Shown here in pieces: positions 1 through 11,401 of a stretch of 64,000 bases of DNA; within the stretch, counting starts at the first letter, position 1; the number at the start of each line of letters is the position of its first letter. Below the pieces are notes generated by a model. It saw only the letters and a program-made list of their open reading frames with translations, did no database searches and was not told where the DNA came from. Origin of the DNA: Adiantum capillus-veneris (taxonomy: Eukaryota; Streptophyta; Polypodiopsida; Polypodiales; Pteridaceae). The stretch covers positions 91,716,721 to 91,780,720 of the forward strand of contig CM043956.1 in assembly GCA_014529385.2 (NCBI GenBank), in the 5' to 3' direction. Made by a program: the position numbers and the translations under genes.

Positions 1-300
1 ATTTTTCATGAGCATGTGCATAATCATGAATACATCATTTGAATACTATGAGCGACAAACATACTTTTTTCTACTAGCTGTCAAAGCCTTAAAACTCCTA
101 CTAGAGTACATTCTTCCTTGAAGACACTATCATGTATTGTGTGGAAAAAACCTGCTTTACTTTCTTCATTAGCATTTACATGGGGTACATCTCTGCTAAA
201 CTTCATACTTGATTATTTTACTCTCATGAACCTGATGAGGTAGTAGGCCTATACTCAATGGGCCTACTGCCTTAACATTGAGTATGGTGCTGGGCGCAAG

Positions 301-377
<77 letters not shown>

Positions 378-2872
378 GATTAGCTTTATCTGATAGTGGT
401 TGATACATCCAGCTACACTGACACTTATACTTAAGCTGTAGTTGTAGCTGATGGCTGTGTTATTTAATGGGTAATTACCTTGGATAGTTATTCTCCCTCC
501 ATGGGTGATTTTGGCTCATGTTATATTGAAGTTGATAAATATAAGAGGCAGATGTTGTTCAGCATGATTCCTTACCGCTTAAGGATATAATTGTCAGGGA
601 CTACTATAAATTTTGGTGCTTATACTAAATCTTGCTGGTAATTATATGTACTTGAGGGGGTACACCTTGGGATTATACCTTGTAATTACCTCATAGGGTA
701 ATTTTGAATGGATCCTAGATACTTATGAGTGCTTATGCTACTATCTTGGTGAGCATAGTTTAGCGTGACCACTTTTTTTAGTAAGCAAGGCTTAGTGGGA
801 GCAATCCCTTAATGGCTTAGCCGATAAAGGGTGCATGAATGAAGGGTTATTCCCCTTTCCCATTATGTTTCCTTCTGGCGTGTATCTAGTGCCCTCTCCA
901 ATGTGAGGTTAATGCACTCCACCTCAATTGCGACGGGTCCTCGCTCATGTTGTTTCACAATGTACGCATCTTTATCTGATGCTTGGCTTGATGGTAGGTG
1001 GCTGGGTGCGGTGTTTTGCCCATCCATTTCTTGACATCATTCAACTGCATAACTCCTCCTCTTACCCTCCAATAGACTAGCAATTTGATGGGACAATATT
1101 GGGTCATGGAGCTACATGTTTGTATTACAACTCTACATATCGGCATGCTACTTATACAGGTGAGTGGTTTATGTTCCCTCACTTAGACTTGGGTTTAGTT
1201 TGTTTCAAAAGAGAGAGAGAGAGAGGTAGGAAAAAGGCTTTGCTCTACATTAATCTACTTCTGCTACTTGGTTGATTACTGGGATGGCTTTTGCTTCACA
1301 TGTGCTATATTTTACTATTGGATTCTGCTCATACTTGGTTTTTTCCCTTTTTGTCTGCCAATAATGAAAGGATTGGTTGAAGTTTTTTGCATAGTGATAA
1401 TGAAATAACTCACTCAGTGATAGGGAAGATTTGCAAATTCTATTTTGATTGTGAATACATTTCATTGGGATTACATTTTGTAGATAATACCCTAATTAGC
1501 TATTTGTTATCTAATTTAATCTCTTTATTGTGGTGGTAGGAATGATGGACACGATTTTTTTAAAAGAAAGAGGTGAGCTTTGCTATATTGTATTAGCACA
1601 CCTAGGCATCTCATACGTGATCTCTGGTTTTTAGCTTGAGTAACATCTTGGTTAAAATTGCCGAGGACTATGGACATACATTAATGGGAAGACTTGGGCA
1701 CAAATAGGATGAGGTTTTTTTGTGGCTATTGCTGGTCTTTTGACTAATAAGGTTGTTATCTGTTTTGCTAAACTCCTCTCCTATTCACTTTATTGAGCTT
1801 GAGACTTTCAGAGAGAATTGGACTATTGATGTACTGATCTAAGCTATGCAATCTCTGTATTACCTTATGCTTATCATTAATGGTTTTGGTTGCTTATTGT
1901 GGGTGATTATGGAGAAGAAGATGGTGGATTCTAGCAATAGCTTTTTTGCCTACATATAATTTCTAATCTGGTTTTGTTGCTTTACTACCTGGGATTTGGC
2001 AAGAGAAAGTTAAAAAATGGGTTATGATGCAATGGTATGGGAGTTGTGATATTGGACATGACCCTTATGTTTCCATGGTGCCCATTGACTAGGGTTTGCT
2101 AACTCTGGATTGATAGATATGTGAATTCACTAACTTGGAATATGATGGATTCTCTTGTATTGACTAACTTTGGGATTGACTAGTATTCTTCTGCCTTTTG
2201 CTCAAATAATCGGGCATGATTCAAGTGGCATGACATTGCTGAGTTCTATATTAGGTTTTTTGTTATCCTACACAGGGCTGGCAGGCTCTGTTGGGTACGG
2301 GTTGGGATTACTTTAACTAATGCTTCAATACTAAGGTATGAGCCTACTTTAGACATAAAGATTGTTGTCCCTAGCTGGGATTTGATCTTTAAAAGGTTTT
2401 AAGGTATGATAGTGGCTCATTGGGATTTGATCTTTACCTAAGTTCAGTAGTTGGTAATTTCTATCGGCTGTGGTCTTGATTTGAGATATGGTCTATGGCT
2501 TAATTGCTCGTCTTTTAATCTTGGGTTTTTGGTCTTTTTTGCTAGGATTGGATTCTATTCTCATGACTTTGTTCCATTTGGGTATGGTTTGTTGGTTAGG
2601 AAGATTAATTTTTAAGCTTGCTTAACACCACCTAATTATTGATGTGTTGGTTTTTGACTTATAATACTAGATATTTTTATTTCTACATTGAAAGGTTTAG
2701 TAGGGTCTATTATATGGTAGTGCTTATTCTGACAGTTTGGAGTTAAACTTGGGTAATCCTAGGTGATCTTTGCTTTGTTCACTGTCTTGTTGGCTCGGTG
2801 TATTGACTTTGCTGGTAATTTGCTGGCTTGGCTTTTTTGGCCACAACAGGCTTTTTTGACTTGTTCTTTGGA
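1..2872. other. Intergenic DNA without recognisable genes, T/G-rich on the + strand
   Basis: I see no gene, RNA or intact element here. Reading frames are short and none shows a known domain. From about 1500 to 2870 the + strand is strikingly rich in T and G and poor in C. This stretch continues on the other side of Copia-1 (from 8435), so it is the older DNA into which Copia-1 inserted. It may be a degraded transposon, but no family can be named. Confidence 0.5.
307..375. repeat. (CA)n microsatellite, about 34 units
   Basis: This is a pure CA dinucleotide run preceded by a short CG-alternating tract. It creates an apparent Val/Cys reading frame on the minus strand that is not a gene. Confidence 0.95.
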
Positions 2873-2877
2873 CTTGT

Positions 2878-3069
2878 TGTTGGGGTATAAAGCCCAATGT
2901 GGTCGCCCAGGTAAGTGGGCGGGCCGCCAGGTATGTACACATATTCTTTTGTTAAAACCTAATAAGAACTCACTATGCTCTACACATTACAGTAGAGCGA
3001 GTTCACCATATCGTCGTGCTCTTCTTCTCGCACTCTCTCTCGCGTCGCACTTCCGCTCGTACTCCTTCA
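2878..3069 (+). repeat. 5' LTR of Copia-1
   Basis: This 192-bp LTR begins TG and ends CA. A TATAAA box lies very near its start, at 2886-2891. It matches the copy at 8238-8429 except at about four positions, three of them clustered around 3031-3041. Confidence 0.93.
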
Positions 3070-3071
3070 AC

Positions 3072-3083
3072 TGGTATTAGAGC
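3072..3083 (+). promoter_or_regulatory. Primer binding site of Copia-1 (initiator Met-tRNA)
   Basis: TGGTATTAGAGC lies two bases after the 5' LTR. It matches the usual plant copia site TGGTATCAGAGC (complement of the initiator Met-tRNA 3' end) at 11 of 12 positions. The single change is C to T. Confidence 0.85.
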
Positions 3084-4165
3084 TCAGATCGAGACTCGGG
3101 GCAGCACTGCAGGAGGCTAGAGTCACCAACTCAGATTGGAGTGAAATTCGACAGGCGAAGACACGGCCCCAAATCTTGTGGGAGAACACGAAGGGCTCGG
3201 TGATGTCAGAATTTCATTCTGAGGTCATCTCGGCCACCGTTCGGCTTCGACAAAGGTCTGCGCAGGCCATTTTCGACTACGTGGTCTCGACGGGTGTAGA
3301 TCTGACTCTGCAAATTTGGGGTTTTCGGCCTATGACTGCAGGTGCTGAGGATATCGACACGCCCAGAGTGTTGAATTGTGGCTGTCTACACATCAAAGGA
3401 CGGCTCACAGTTCTTGGAGGCGTGTCACATACGACACGGGCGCATCTACACACAGACTGTAGGCGACATCCACTAGTTCATCAGGTAGCTTGTGTTTGCT
3501 GCTTGATATTCTAGATTTCATCCTAACATTGCAGGTACTTCCACATGGGATGTATTGTCAGAGATGATGTATGTCTGTTGAGGGTTTGTTGGCTGTGAGT
3601 CACGCAGCAAACAACCGCCGCAGCGGTTACAACATACAGTGGGAAATTTGTGGATGTATGACTTTGTGAGAAGTCTATGTACTGTCAGATTTACTGCAGC
3701 CTTTGTTGAGGGTCGAGTGAGGTTTTATTGAGCTGGGGGATTCTCGAATGTTGAGATCCTTTCGATGATACAGGTCTTGGAGCGATCCCTCGAGCACCCT
3801 TAGATAGGCATCTAGGATGTATTGACTATGAGTTAGACAGTTGGGATTGCATCTTTGCTTTACTGCCGTTGAGGCATTGTCGCAGTCTATGCTTACAGGA
3901 CAGTGACAGGACAGTCAGAGACAGTACAGGTGCAGGACAGGTTTACCCACAGCTTACAGTGTCAGAGAGACAGTGTTTTTGAGCTGTTTTTTGGTCTGTT
4001 TTTAGTACACCATAGCCATTTTACAAAGGAGACTCTGCCAAAATTTTTGCAGAATCTGAAGCTTTCTTGGTTCATTTGACAGGTTGATATTGGTTCAGAG
4101 GTCAGTTTACAGGGGAAACTCTGCCGAATTTTTCCCAGGAAAGTAAACTACTGTGAAGCGTAGCT
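3084..4165 (+). other. Copia-1 5' leader, no coding signal
   Basis: About 1.1 kb between the primer binding site and the gag ATG shows no conserved reading frame. It would be the untranslated leader containing any packaging signal. A purine-rich stretch with repeated GACAGT-type motifs lies around 3890-3970. Confidence 0.6.
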
Positions 4166-5669
4166 ATGGCTGGATCACAGGACACTTCTCTTTACAATAT
4201 CAAGAAGCTGGATGGAACCAATTTTGCCATTGTGGAAGCAACAGATTTGGCACGTGTTGGTACAAAAGAAGCAGATAAAACCTATAAAGCTCAAGGGGAT
4301 AAAACAAGAAGATATGGACGAAGATGAATGGAGCGAAATGGATGAATTGGCACTTTCTACCATTATGCTGACTTAGGCAGAAAGCGTTTACTTCAATGTA
4401 GCAGACGAGATGTCGGCTTATCAAGCATGGTTAAAGCTGAGTGATCTTAATGAGAAGCAGAGTGCAGCTTCACAGGTATACTGGCTTAAGAAGCTTGTTG
4501 ACTTGAAGATGAAAGAAGGGACACCTATGTCCAATCATCTGAATGAATTCAACACAATCTATAGTCAGTTGTCAGCTCAAGGTGTCAAGTTTGATGAACC
4601 TGTTAGAGCTATGTTCCTGTTGATCACATTGCCGGAAAGTTGGGACACTTTTCGCACAGCTTTGAGTAATTCTGCACCTCCAGATGGTTTGAACATAGCA
4701 AGTGTAGAAGGAAGTCTGCTTACTGAAGAAACCAATAGGAAGACAATGGACAAAGGCAAAGGAACAGCCTTAGTTGTCAGGGGAAGGACCAAAGAAAAGT
4801 ACAAAGGTGGAAACAGGAATCAGTCTCGTAGAAAGTCCCGCAGTGCTAAAGGCAAGAGTGACATAGAATGCTACCATTGTGGCAAGAAGGGTCACATGAA
4901 AAGAGACTGCAGAGAATGGAAAGCAGAAAAAGGAAAAGAGAGAGCTGAAGACCATGGTGAGAAGAACAAGTCCTCAGTGAAGATTCAAGAAATAAATGTG
5001 ACAAACACTGCTGCAGAGGATGGCAATCTAGTGTCAGGAGACATCTACTTCTTGAAGAATACAATGGACTCAGCTCTTCTTACAGCATCTGATGGAAATG
5101 CACTGAGTGACTGGATTATAGACTTAAGGGCATCACTTCATGTGTCTCCAAACAAGGAGCGGTTTACTTCTTATGTGACCACTAAAGATCATGTTTGGCT
5201 AGGCAATGGGCAAACATGTGAGATCTTAGGTGTTGGAGATGTTCAATTGAAGTTTCAGAATGGCTCTTCTTTCACGCTGAAGAATGTGAGACATGTTCCC
5301 ACAATTACAAAGAGCTTGATCAACACAGGTTTACTTGATGATGCTGGCTACGTCACCACTTTTGGACAGAACATGTGGAAGATATCCAAGGGTTCTATGA
5401 CAGTAGCACATGGAGTAAAGTCTGGAGGACTTTACATGATTTATGTATCAAATGTCTCTAAAAATGTAATCAATGTAACCGAGCAGCCGAACGTTTCTTT
5501 GTGGCATAGCCGGTTAGGACATATGTCCAAGAAGGGAATGGAAATCTTGTCTCGTTCTGCTTATTTGCCTGGATTTTCATTTAATGATTTTGAATTCTGT
5601 GAACATTGTCTGTATGGTAAGCAAACACAGCAGCCACATAAGCATAGAAGCAGTAGAAGAGATACATAG
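4166..5669 (+). pseudogene. Copia-1 gag and protease region (broken)
   Basis: The likely start is ATG 4166 (MAGSQDTSLYNIKKLDG), typical of copia gag N-termini. The frame shifts near 4230 and meets an in-frame TAG at about 4375; from 4410 it is open for 419 codons. A CCHC knuckle (CYHCGKKGHMKRDC) lies at 4869-4910. The protease active site at about 5121 reads DLRAS where the family has D-S/T-G-A. Both the Ser and the Gly are changed, so the protease should be inactive even if translated. A GAG-pre-integrase motif (LWHSRLGHMSKKG) follows. The frame ends at TAG 5667-5669, but the same frame continues directly into integrase. This is therefore one gag-pol ORF with a nonsense mutation, not a natural gene end. 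Confidence 0.88.
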
Positions 5670-7085
5670 TTGGCACTTGTTCATAGTGATTTGTGTGGAC
5701 CTATGCCTAACCTATCTCTAGGGGGAGATCCTTACTTTATGACATTTATAGATGATTACTCGAGGAAAGTATGGGTTTACTTTCTCAAGCACAAGGATGA
5801 AGCGTTTAGTGTTTTCAAAACGTTTGTGACACTTGTGGAGAATCAGAGTGGCAAGAAGCTTAAATGCTTACGCACTGACAATGGTGGAGAGTATGTTTCA
5901 AAGGCCTTTCAGGACTTTTGTGAGTCAAAAGGTATAAAACGTGAACTTACTGCTCCTTACAATCCTCCTCAAAATGGTGTTGCTGAGAGGATGAATAGGA
6001 CCATACAAGAGAAGGTCAGAAGTATGTTGTCTAATGCACAGCTGCCAAATGGGTTTTGGGCTGAAGCTGTATCAACAGCTGTTCATCTTGTAAATAGATC
6101 TCCTAGCAAGGTTTTGCAGAAGGATTCAGTGCGAGAGATGGTATGGTCAGGCAAAATGCCCTCATACAAGCATCTCAGAGTCTTTGGCTGTGAGGCATAT
6201 ACTCACGTTCCAAAGGAATTTAGGAACAAACTTGAGCCAAAGAGTAGAAAGTGCATCTTTCTAGGATATGGTAATTCTGGTGAGATGGGGTACAGACTTT
6301 GGGATCCCGAATCCAGAAAGGTTGTCCGCAGCAATGATGTTCACTTCAATGAATCCAAATATCATTCTAAACCAGAGAGGGTTGAGGAGATTAGAAGAGT
6401 TGTGTTCCAAGAAGATGGACCTGCACGTGCAAGACAAAATGTTAGGGCTCAAGAGGAGCAAGGACAGGATAGAGTGGAACCACAGGTTGTGGCTGAGACT
6501 GAGCCACCTATTGTGCGTAGATCTGGACGTATCACGCGACCTCCTGATAGGTTTGTTCCATCTATGAACTATGTCATGTTGACTGATTGCAATGAGCCTT
6601 CATGTTACAAGGAAGCAATGCAAATGAAGGACTCCGGGAATTGGCAATTGGCCATGCAGTCAGAGATGACAGCTCTGCATAAAAACAAGACATGGAAGCT
6701 AGTTAAATTACCACAGGGCAAAAAGGCTCTACCTTGTAAATGGGTTTACAGGTATAAGATCACCGCTCATGATAGTCAGCCAAAGTACAAAGCAAGGCTT
6801 GTTGCCAAGGGCTTTAAGCAAGAACAAGGCATTGACTTTGAGGAAGTCTTCTCTCCGGTGGTCAAGATGACTACATTGAGATGCTTTCTTGCATTGGTTG
6901 CCATATTAGATTTGGTGTTGCACCAAATGGATGTCAAGACAGCGTTCTTGCATGGTGATTTAGATGTGGAAATTTACATGCAGCAGCCAGAAGGGTTTGT
7001 TGAGAAAGGCAAGGAAGATTGGGTATGCCAGTTGTTAAACGAGTCTTTATGGCTTAAAACAATCACCGAGGGCATGGTACCATAA
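5670..7085 (+). pseudogene. Copia-1 integrase and N-terminal reverse transcriptase (broken)
   Basis: This stretch continues in frame from the TAG at 5667 with the integrase core: HSDLCGPM, FIDDYSRK, then Asp in RTDNGGEY (codon 5877) and Glu in GVAERM (codon 5985). The spacing is 35 residues, so the DD35E catalytic set is preserved. The RT start follows (KWVYRYK, KARLVAKGFKQ, MDVKTAFLHGDL). The frame is lost around 7048-7051, inside the conserved SLYGLKQ motif, apparently by a two-base deletion. Translation then runs into a stop at 7083. Integrase itself looks intact. No ATG starts this part, since it is the middle of a polyprotein. Confidence 0.88.
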
Positions 7086-8148
7086 ATTCCACAAGTTTAT
7101 GCTTTCTCAAGGCTACAAACGTAGTGAGTTCGATCACTGTCTATATACAAAGAAGGCTAAGGATGGTAGTTGGCTGATCCTTATTTTGTATGTGGATGAC
7201 ATGTTGATTGCTGGCAAGCACTTGGAAGAAATTTCAGCTTTAAAGTCAATGATGGCAAAATCGTTTGACATGAAAGACATGGGTGAGGCAAGTCATATAC
7301 TTGGTATGCGCATTGAGAGAGACAGATCAAAGAAGTTGATTTGGTTATCTCAAACAGAGTATATTGACAAGGTTTTGCAACGTTTCAATATGGAGAAGGG
7401 AAAGGCACTGAGTGTTCCATTGCCACCATATGTGAAACTTAGCAAACAAGATTGTCCTGTGTCTGAGGAAGAAAAGGCTGAAATGGATAAGATTCCATAT
7501 GCGTCTGCAGTGGGTAGTTTGATGTATGCAATGATTGCTACTCGCCCAGACATTGCATTTGCAGTGGGAGTAGTAAGTCGATACATGTCAAACCCAGGCA
7601 AGAAACATTGGGAGGCAGTGAAAGGAATATTGAGATACCTGAAAACTACAAAGAGTATGCGTATATGCTATGGGAGTCAGGAGATAAGTGTAAAGGGTTT
7701 TACAGACTCAGATTATGCAGGTGACTTAGACAACCGAAGGTCTACGTCAGGGTATGTCTTTACATTGGCTGGTGGAGCATTATCATGGCGTTCTAGATTA
7801 CAAGATTGTGTTACTCAGTCTACTACAGAGGCTGAATATGTTGCAGCATCAGAGGCATGCAAAGAATCAATTTGGCTTGATCGACTAGTAACAGATTTGG
7901 GAATCAAAGAAGAGATGCCTGTGTTATATTGTGATAGTCAAAGTACTATACAATTGGCTCGCAATTCAGTTTATCACTCAAAGACAAAGCATGTGGATGT
8001 GAAGTATCATTTCATCAGGGAAATGCTCGAGGATAAGCAACTTCAGCTTGTCAAAGTTCACACCACAGAAAATCCTGCTGATCTACTTACAAAAGGACTT
8101 CCCTCAGAGAGCTTTGCGCATTTTCTCAAGCAGTTAGGTGTAGGGTAG
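7052..8148 (+). pseudogene. Copia-1 reverse transcriptase C-terminal part and RNase H
   Basis: After the frameshift the frame is open to TAG at 8146-8148. The RT catalytic motif YVDD is at 7189-7200. RNase H follows, with its conserved acidic residues visible in FTDSDYAGDLDNR, TEAEYVAASEA and YCDSQSTIQLARN. KTKHVDVKYHFIRE and ADLLTKGLP close the protein. This half looks functional, so the defects of Copia-1 lie in gag, in protease and at the IN/RT junction. The 3' LTR starts 89 bp after the stop. Confidence 0.9.
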
Positions 8149-8226
8149 TACATCACTTCTCTACATCTCTTGTATATTAGCTTGTATAGTAGCTTCTCTC
8201 ACACTTAAAGTACCACATTGGACTTT

Positions 8227-8237
8227 AAGTGGGAGGT
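8227..8237 (+). promoter_or_regulatory. Polypurine tract of Copia-1
   Basis: The purine-rich AAGTGGGAGG lies immediately before the 3' LTR, in the position where plus-strand priming occurs. Confidence 0.7.
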
Positions 8238-8429
8238 TGTTGGGGTATAAAGCCCAATGTGGTCTCCCAGGTAAGTGGGCGGGCCGCCAGGTATGTACAC
8301 ATATTCTTTTGTTAAAACCTAATAAGAACTCACTATGCTCTACACATTACAGTAGAGCGAGTTCACCATATCGTCGTGCTCTTCTTCTCGCACTCTCTCT
8401 GGCGCCGTACTTCCGCTCGTACTCCTTCA
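8238..8429 (+). repeat. 3' LTR of Copia-1
   Basis: This 192-bp copy of 2878-3069 is followed directly by the target duplication CTTGT. Confidence 0.93.
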
Positions 8430-8434
8430 CTTGT

Positions 8435-9636
8435 TACCTCTCTAGTTTAGATCTAGCATTGTTCTTTTGCTGTACCTAGCTGAAGTTATTCGACTACTCT
8501 GATCAAATAAGCTAAGCCTTGGAGAAATTTAATTATGTCTTTTTGGTAATTTGGGTCTTGACAACTGATTGCCACACTTGCTGAGTTAGTGTTAAGCTAA
8601 CCCTGATTTGTTTTGGTCTCTACTTCTTGCTGCTAGGGTATAACACTACTGGGTATTGACTTTTGAATCTCTCGCTTTTAGAGCAAGGTTTGATTCATTT
8701 AGTTGAAGGGTTCAACTTTGAGCAATATAGCAGGATTATTGTTACTATACAAAGCGTTTCTAATCACTTTGAAGATGTAATTACATATTTAGGTTTAAAT
8801 TAGGGATGCTTGGACATGTTGGAACTCTTTGATACAATAAACGGGTACTTTAAATGTTAGAGCATATGTTGCTACTATGAGAATGCGGTATTGACATGGA
8901 GATTCTAAACATGAAAAATTTGGAAATTAAATGGGTTTTTTCTACTAAAGCATTGTAAAGAAATACTTTCAAAAACATATAAACTACTTAGATTTTGCAA
9001 GTCTTTGCTCAGACACTACAATTTGAAAAGAAGTGGAGATACTTAAGTTTTTTGCTTATATTTTTATGAGAGTAGCTAGTCTAATGATTTTTAAGTTGGA
9101 CATGGATAACAACTGATAGGTTCTTTGAAGCCTGCCGTATGTAGTCAAGTGTAACAAATGTGTTGTCTTGGCTATATGGATGCAGGTGAGAATTTTATAT
9201 TGACTTAAAATGGTTTAGCATGTTGCAGTGCGACTCTGAAGACAGTAGCACTATTTATGACAGTAGCTAGTCTAATAATTTTTAAGTTGGACATGGATAA
9301 CAACTGATAGGTTCTTTGAATCCTGCCATACGTAGTCAAGTTTAACAAATGTGTTGTCTTGGCTATATGGATGCAGGTGAGAATTCTATCTTGGCTTAAA
9401 AAGGTTTAGCATGTTGTAGTGCGACTCTGAAGACCCTTGAGGATTCAACCACGATGACCTCAACAATTTTGCTACTTTTGTATAAAATCATTAGAATGGT
9501 ACCTCATTCTTATTATGTTGTACATTAATGAATCAAAGACTGAGTCATTTCTGTACAAATCCTTGCCTAATCAACTAAAACCAGTCATCTTTTGAACATT
9601 AGTTCCTTTGTGTATATGTATTTAATTTAATACTAC

Positions 9637-9682
<46 letters not shown>

Positions 9683-9754
9683 TACCTCTACACAAAAGAA
9701 GCCTCTCTCTTTGCGGTAGCCTGTATGCAGTAGCACTCTGTGTGTGTGTGTGTG
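8435..9754. other. Intergenic DNA with a 191-bp tandem duplication and CA/TG microsatellites
   Basis: No gene is visible. A unit of about 191 bp is duplicated in tandem at 9071-9261 and 9262-9441, with roughly 90% identity; both copies run from AGTAGCTAGTCTAAT to GACTCTGAAGAC. A (CA)20 run occupies 9641-9680 and a (TG) run 9739-9756. The TG run abuts the left LTR of Gypsy-A. Confidence 0.8.
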
Positions 9755-9915
9755 TGTAAAGCCTGAGGTGACTAGACCCTGGAATCCACCTCCCAACCTC
9801 CCAATATATAGGCAATGCTCCTAGCCTTTTGCCCTCGCCAGATTCCCTTGTCCACACTGCCTAGTCTGGTCCTTGGCCCAGTCCATGACTCCCTGGCCTT
9901 GCCCTTGTCCTGACA
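9755..9915 (-). repeat. 3' LTR of Gypsy-A
   Basis: This 161-bp repeat matches 15457-15617 at about 154 positions. On the minus strand it follows a purine-rich tract at about 9916-9932 (complement of TTACTCCCCCCTTAAGG). Confidence 0.9.
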
Positions 9916-9984
9916 TTACTCCCCCCTTAAGGAAGAGTTTTGGTCCTTGAAAAGAAAAGTGGAAAATTTCTTCTTAAGAACACT

Positions 9985-10253
9985 AATGTTTTCCCAAGTG
10001 GCACCTTCCTAAGGTCGATCTTTCCACTTGATTAAAGCTTGTCGACGTACATGATGACGCGTACGTAAATCATGATAGTCAAGAATTCGTTCAGGTTCAT
10101 GCGGTAAGGTAGGAGGTTCAACGAAATCGACCAGAATCTGTTGGCCAATGACATTGTCGTCCCCATGAACCACTTGCGTAAACAACTTACATGAAACACC
10201 GGATGAATACGAGAATGTGTAGGTAGCGATAGTTTGTAGGCACGATCACCCAC
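9985..10253 (-). pseudogene. Gypsy-A integrase C-terminus and chromodomain
   Basis: The minus strand at 10180-10253 reads GDRAYKLSLPTHSRIHPVFHVSCL, the conserved end of the gypsy integrase. After a frame change, 10020-10120 reads PERILDYHDLRTRHHVRRQ and then ALIKWKD. This is a chromodomain core with its conserved I-L-D and hydrophobic K-W residues. The chromodomain of such elements is thought to steer integration to particular chromatin. Its presence places Gypsy-A among the chromoviruses. A frameshift between the two parts makes the copy defective. Confidence 0.8.
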
Positions 10254-10424
10254 TCACTTGAGTATTTTGAAAGGCCCGCAATATCGTGGAGATAATTTAG
10301 GTATTGGCCCAGTTTTCAAAATTTTTGAATGCTCTGGCACACGTAAAAATACTTCCTCCCCTTCCTCAAAGGTAACTTGCCGACGTTTCTCATCAATGTA
10401 CTTCTTATACCGATCCTGCGCTTG

Positions 10425-11304
10425 TCAGACGTTCTGACGAGCGAGTTTCAGCATATCCATGTGGTCTTGGAGAAAATCCTTAACCTGTTGGAGTTTTTTG
10501 GTTGCCAACCCCACCGTAACTGGTGACCTAGGTTGAAAACCATACATGAGCATGAAAGGACTAAATCCAGTTGTGACATGCTTAGCTCTGTTGTAAGAAA
10601 ACTCAAGAAGAGGTAGATATTCTTCCCAGTCTGTTTGTTTCTTGCTAACGTATGCGCGTAGCATATCCTCTAGCACTTGGTTAACTCGTTCAGTTTGACC
10701 ATCCGTTTCTAGATGATCAGATGTACTGAGGTTGAGTTGTGTACCCAATCGTTTAAACACAGCCCTTCAAAAAGACTGTTAAACTTGGGATCACGATCAC
10801 TGAATGTTACTTTGGCAAGCCATACAACTTGTATAGGTTGTCCACAAATAACTTGGCTAATTCTGGAGTCCTAATCGTTGATTTGGTTGGAATAAACTTA
10901 CATAGTTTAGTCAACCGGCCTACGACCACCTATACTGAGTCATGACCTCGTACAGTGGTTGGTAAACCCATAATAAAATCCATAGAGATACTTTCCCATT
11001 TACCATTGGGAATCTCCAAAGGATGTAAGAGTCCTCCTGATTTCAGGCACTTTGCTTTGTTAACCTGACATTTTTGGCAATGCAATACATAATCTTGAAC
11101 AAAGCCATGTAAACCTGGCCAGTAAAACTGTCGTCGCACGAGAGCATAAGTCTTTTTAATACCCGAGTGCCCTGCACTTGGATTGTCATGACATTCATAA
11201 AGAATTTGGCACCGAATGTCTGTGTCCATCGGTACAAACTCTCCCCTTATGAAGTAGGTACCCATTGTCGATGGTAAAATTCTTCCATTGCTGTAGTTCA
11301 TCAC
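10425..11304 (-). pseudogene. Gypsy-A integrase (zinc-binding domain and catalytic core)
   Basis: The minus strand from 11304 gives the H2C2 zinc-binding domain: GHSGIKKTYALVRRQFYWPG followed by YVLHCQKCQVNKA. The core start follows (WESISMDFIMGLP, first catalytic Asp). A stop at about 10927 and frameshifts near 10770-10800 fall around the second Asp. The frame resumes at 10760 with QLNLSTSDHLETDGQTERVNQVLEDMLRAYV (third residue Glu in TDGQTER) and ends in GFSPFMLMYGFQPRSPV. All landmarks of a gypsy integrase are present but not in one frame. Confidence 0.85.
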
Positions 11305-11401
11305 TCGATAGTGGAGGTTAACGATACACTTTCATCATTGGAGTGAGAAGGATCCCTCATTTGTACATGGGAATATGCGTCATCCTGCTCATATTTGCCC
11401 T

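Larger units (their letters stand above)
2878..8429 (+). mobile_element. Copia-1: complete Ty1/copia LTR retrotransposon, Tork/Tnt1-like, inactivated
   Basis: The element is 5,552 bp and bounded by two 192-bp LTRs that start TGTTGGGGTATAAAG and end CCTTCA. A perfect 5-bp target duplication, CTTGT, lies at 2873-2877 and 8430-8434. The LTRs differ at about 4 of 192 positions, so the insertion is fairly recent. A primer binding site follows the 5' LTR and a purine-rich tract precedes the 3' LTR. The internal order is gag, zinc knuckle, protease, integrase, RT, RNase H, which is the copia order. Assignment to the Tork/Tnt1-like lineage is inferred from the integrase and RNase H wording. The coding frame carries at least two frameshifts and two in-frame stops, so the copy is not autonomous as read. 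Confidence 0.95.

Noticed and set aside
196-408. Val/Cys repeat frame across the CA run
   Set aside because: It is created by the dinucleotide microsatellite and has no coding support.
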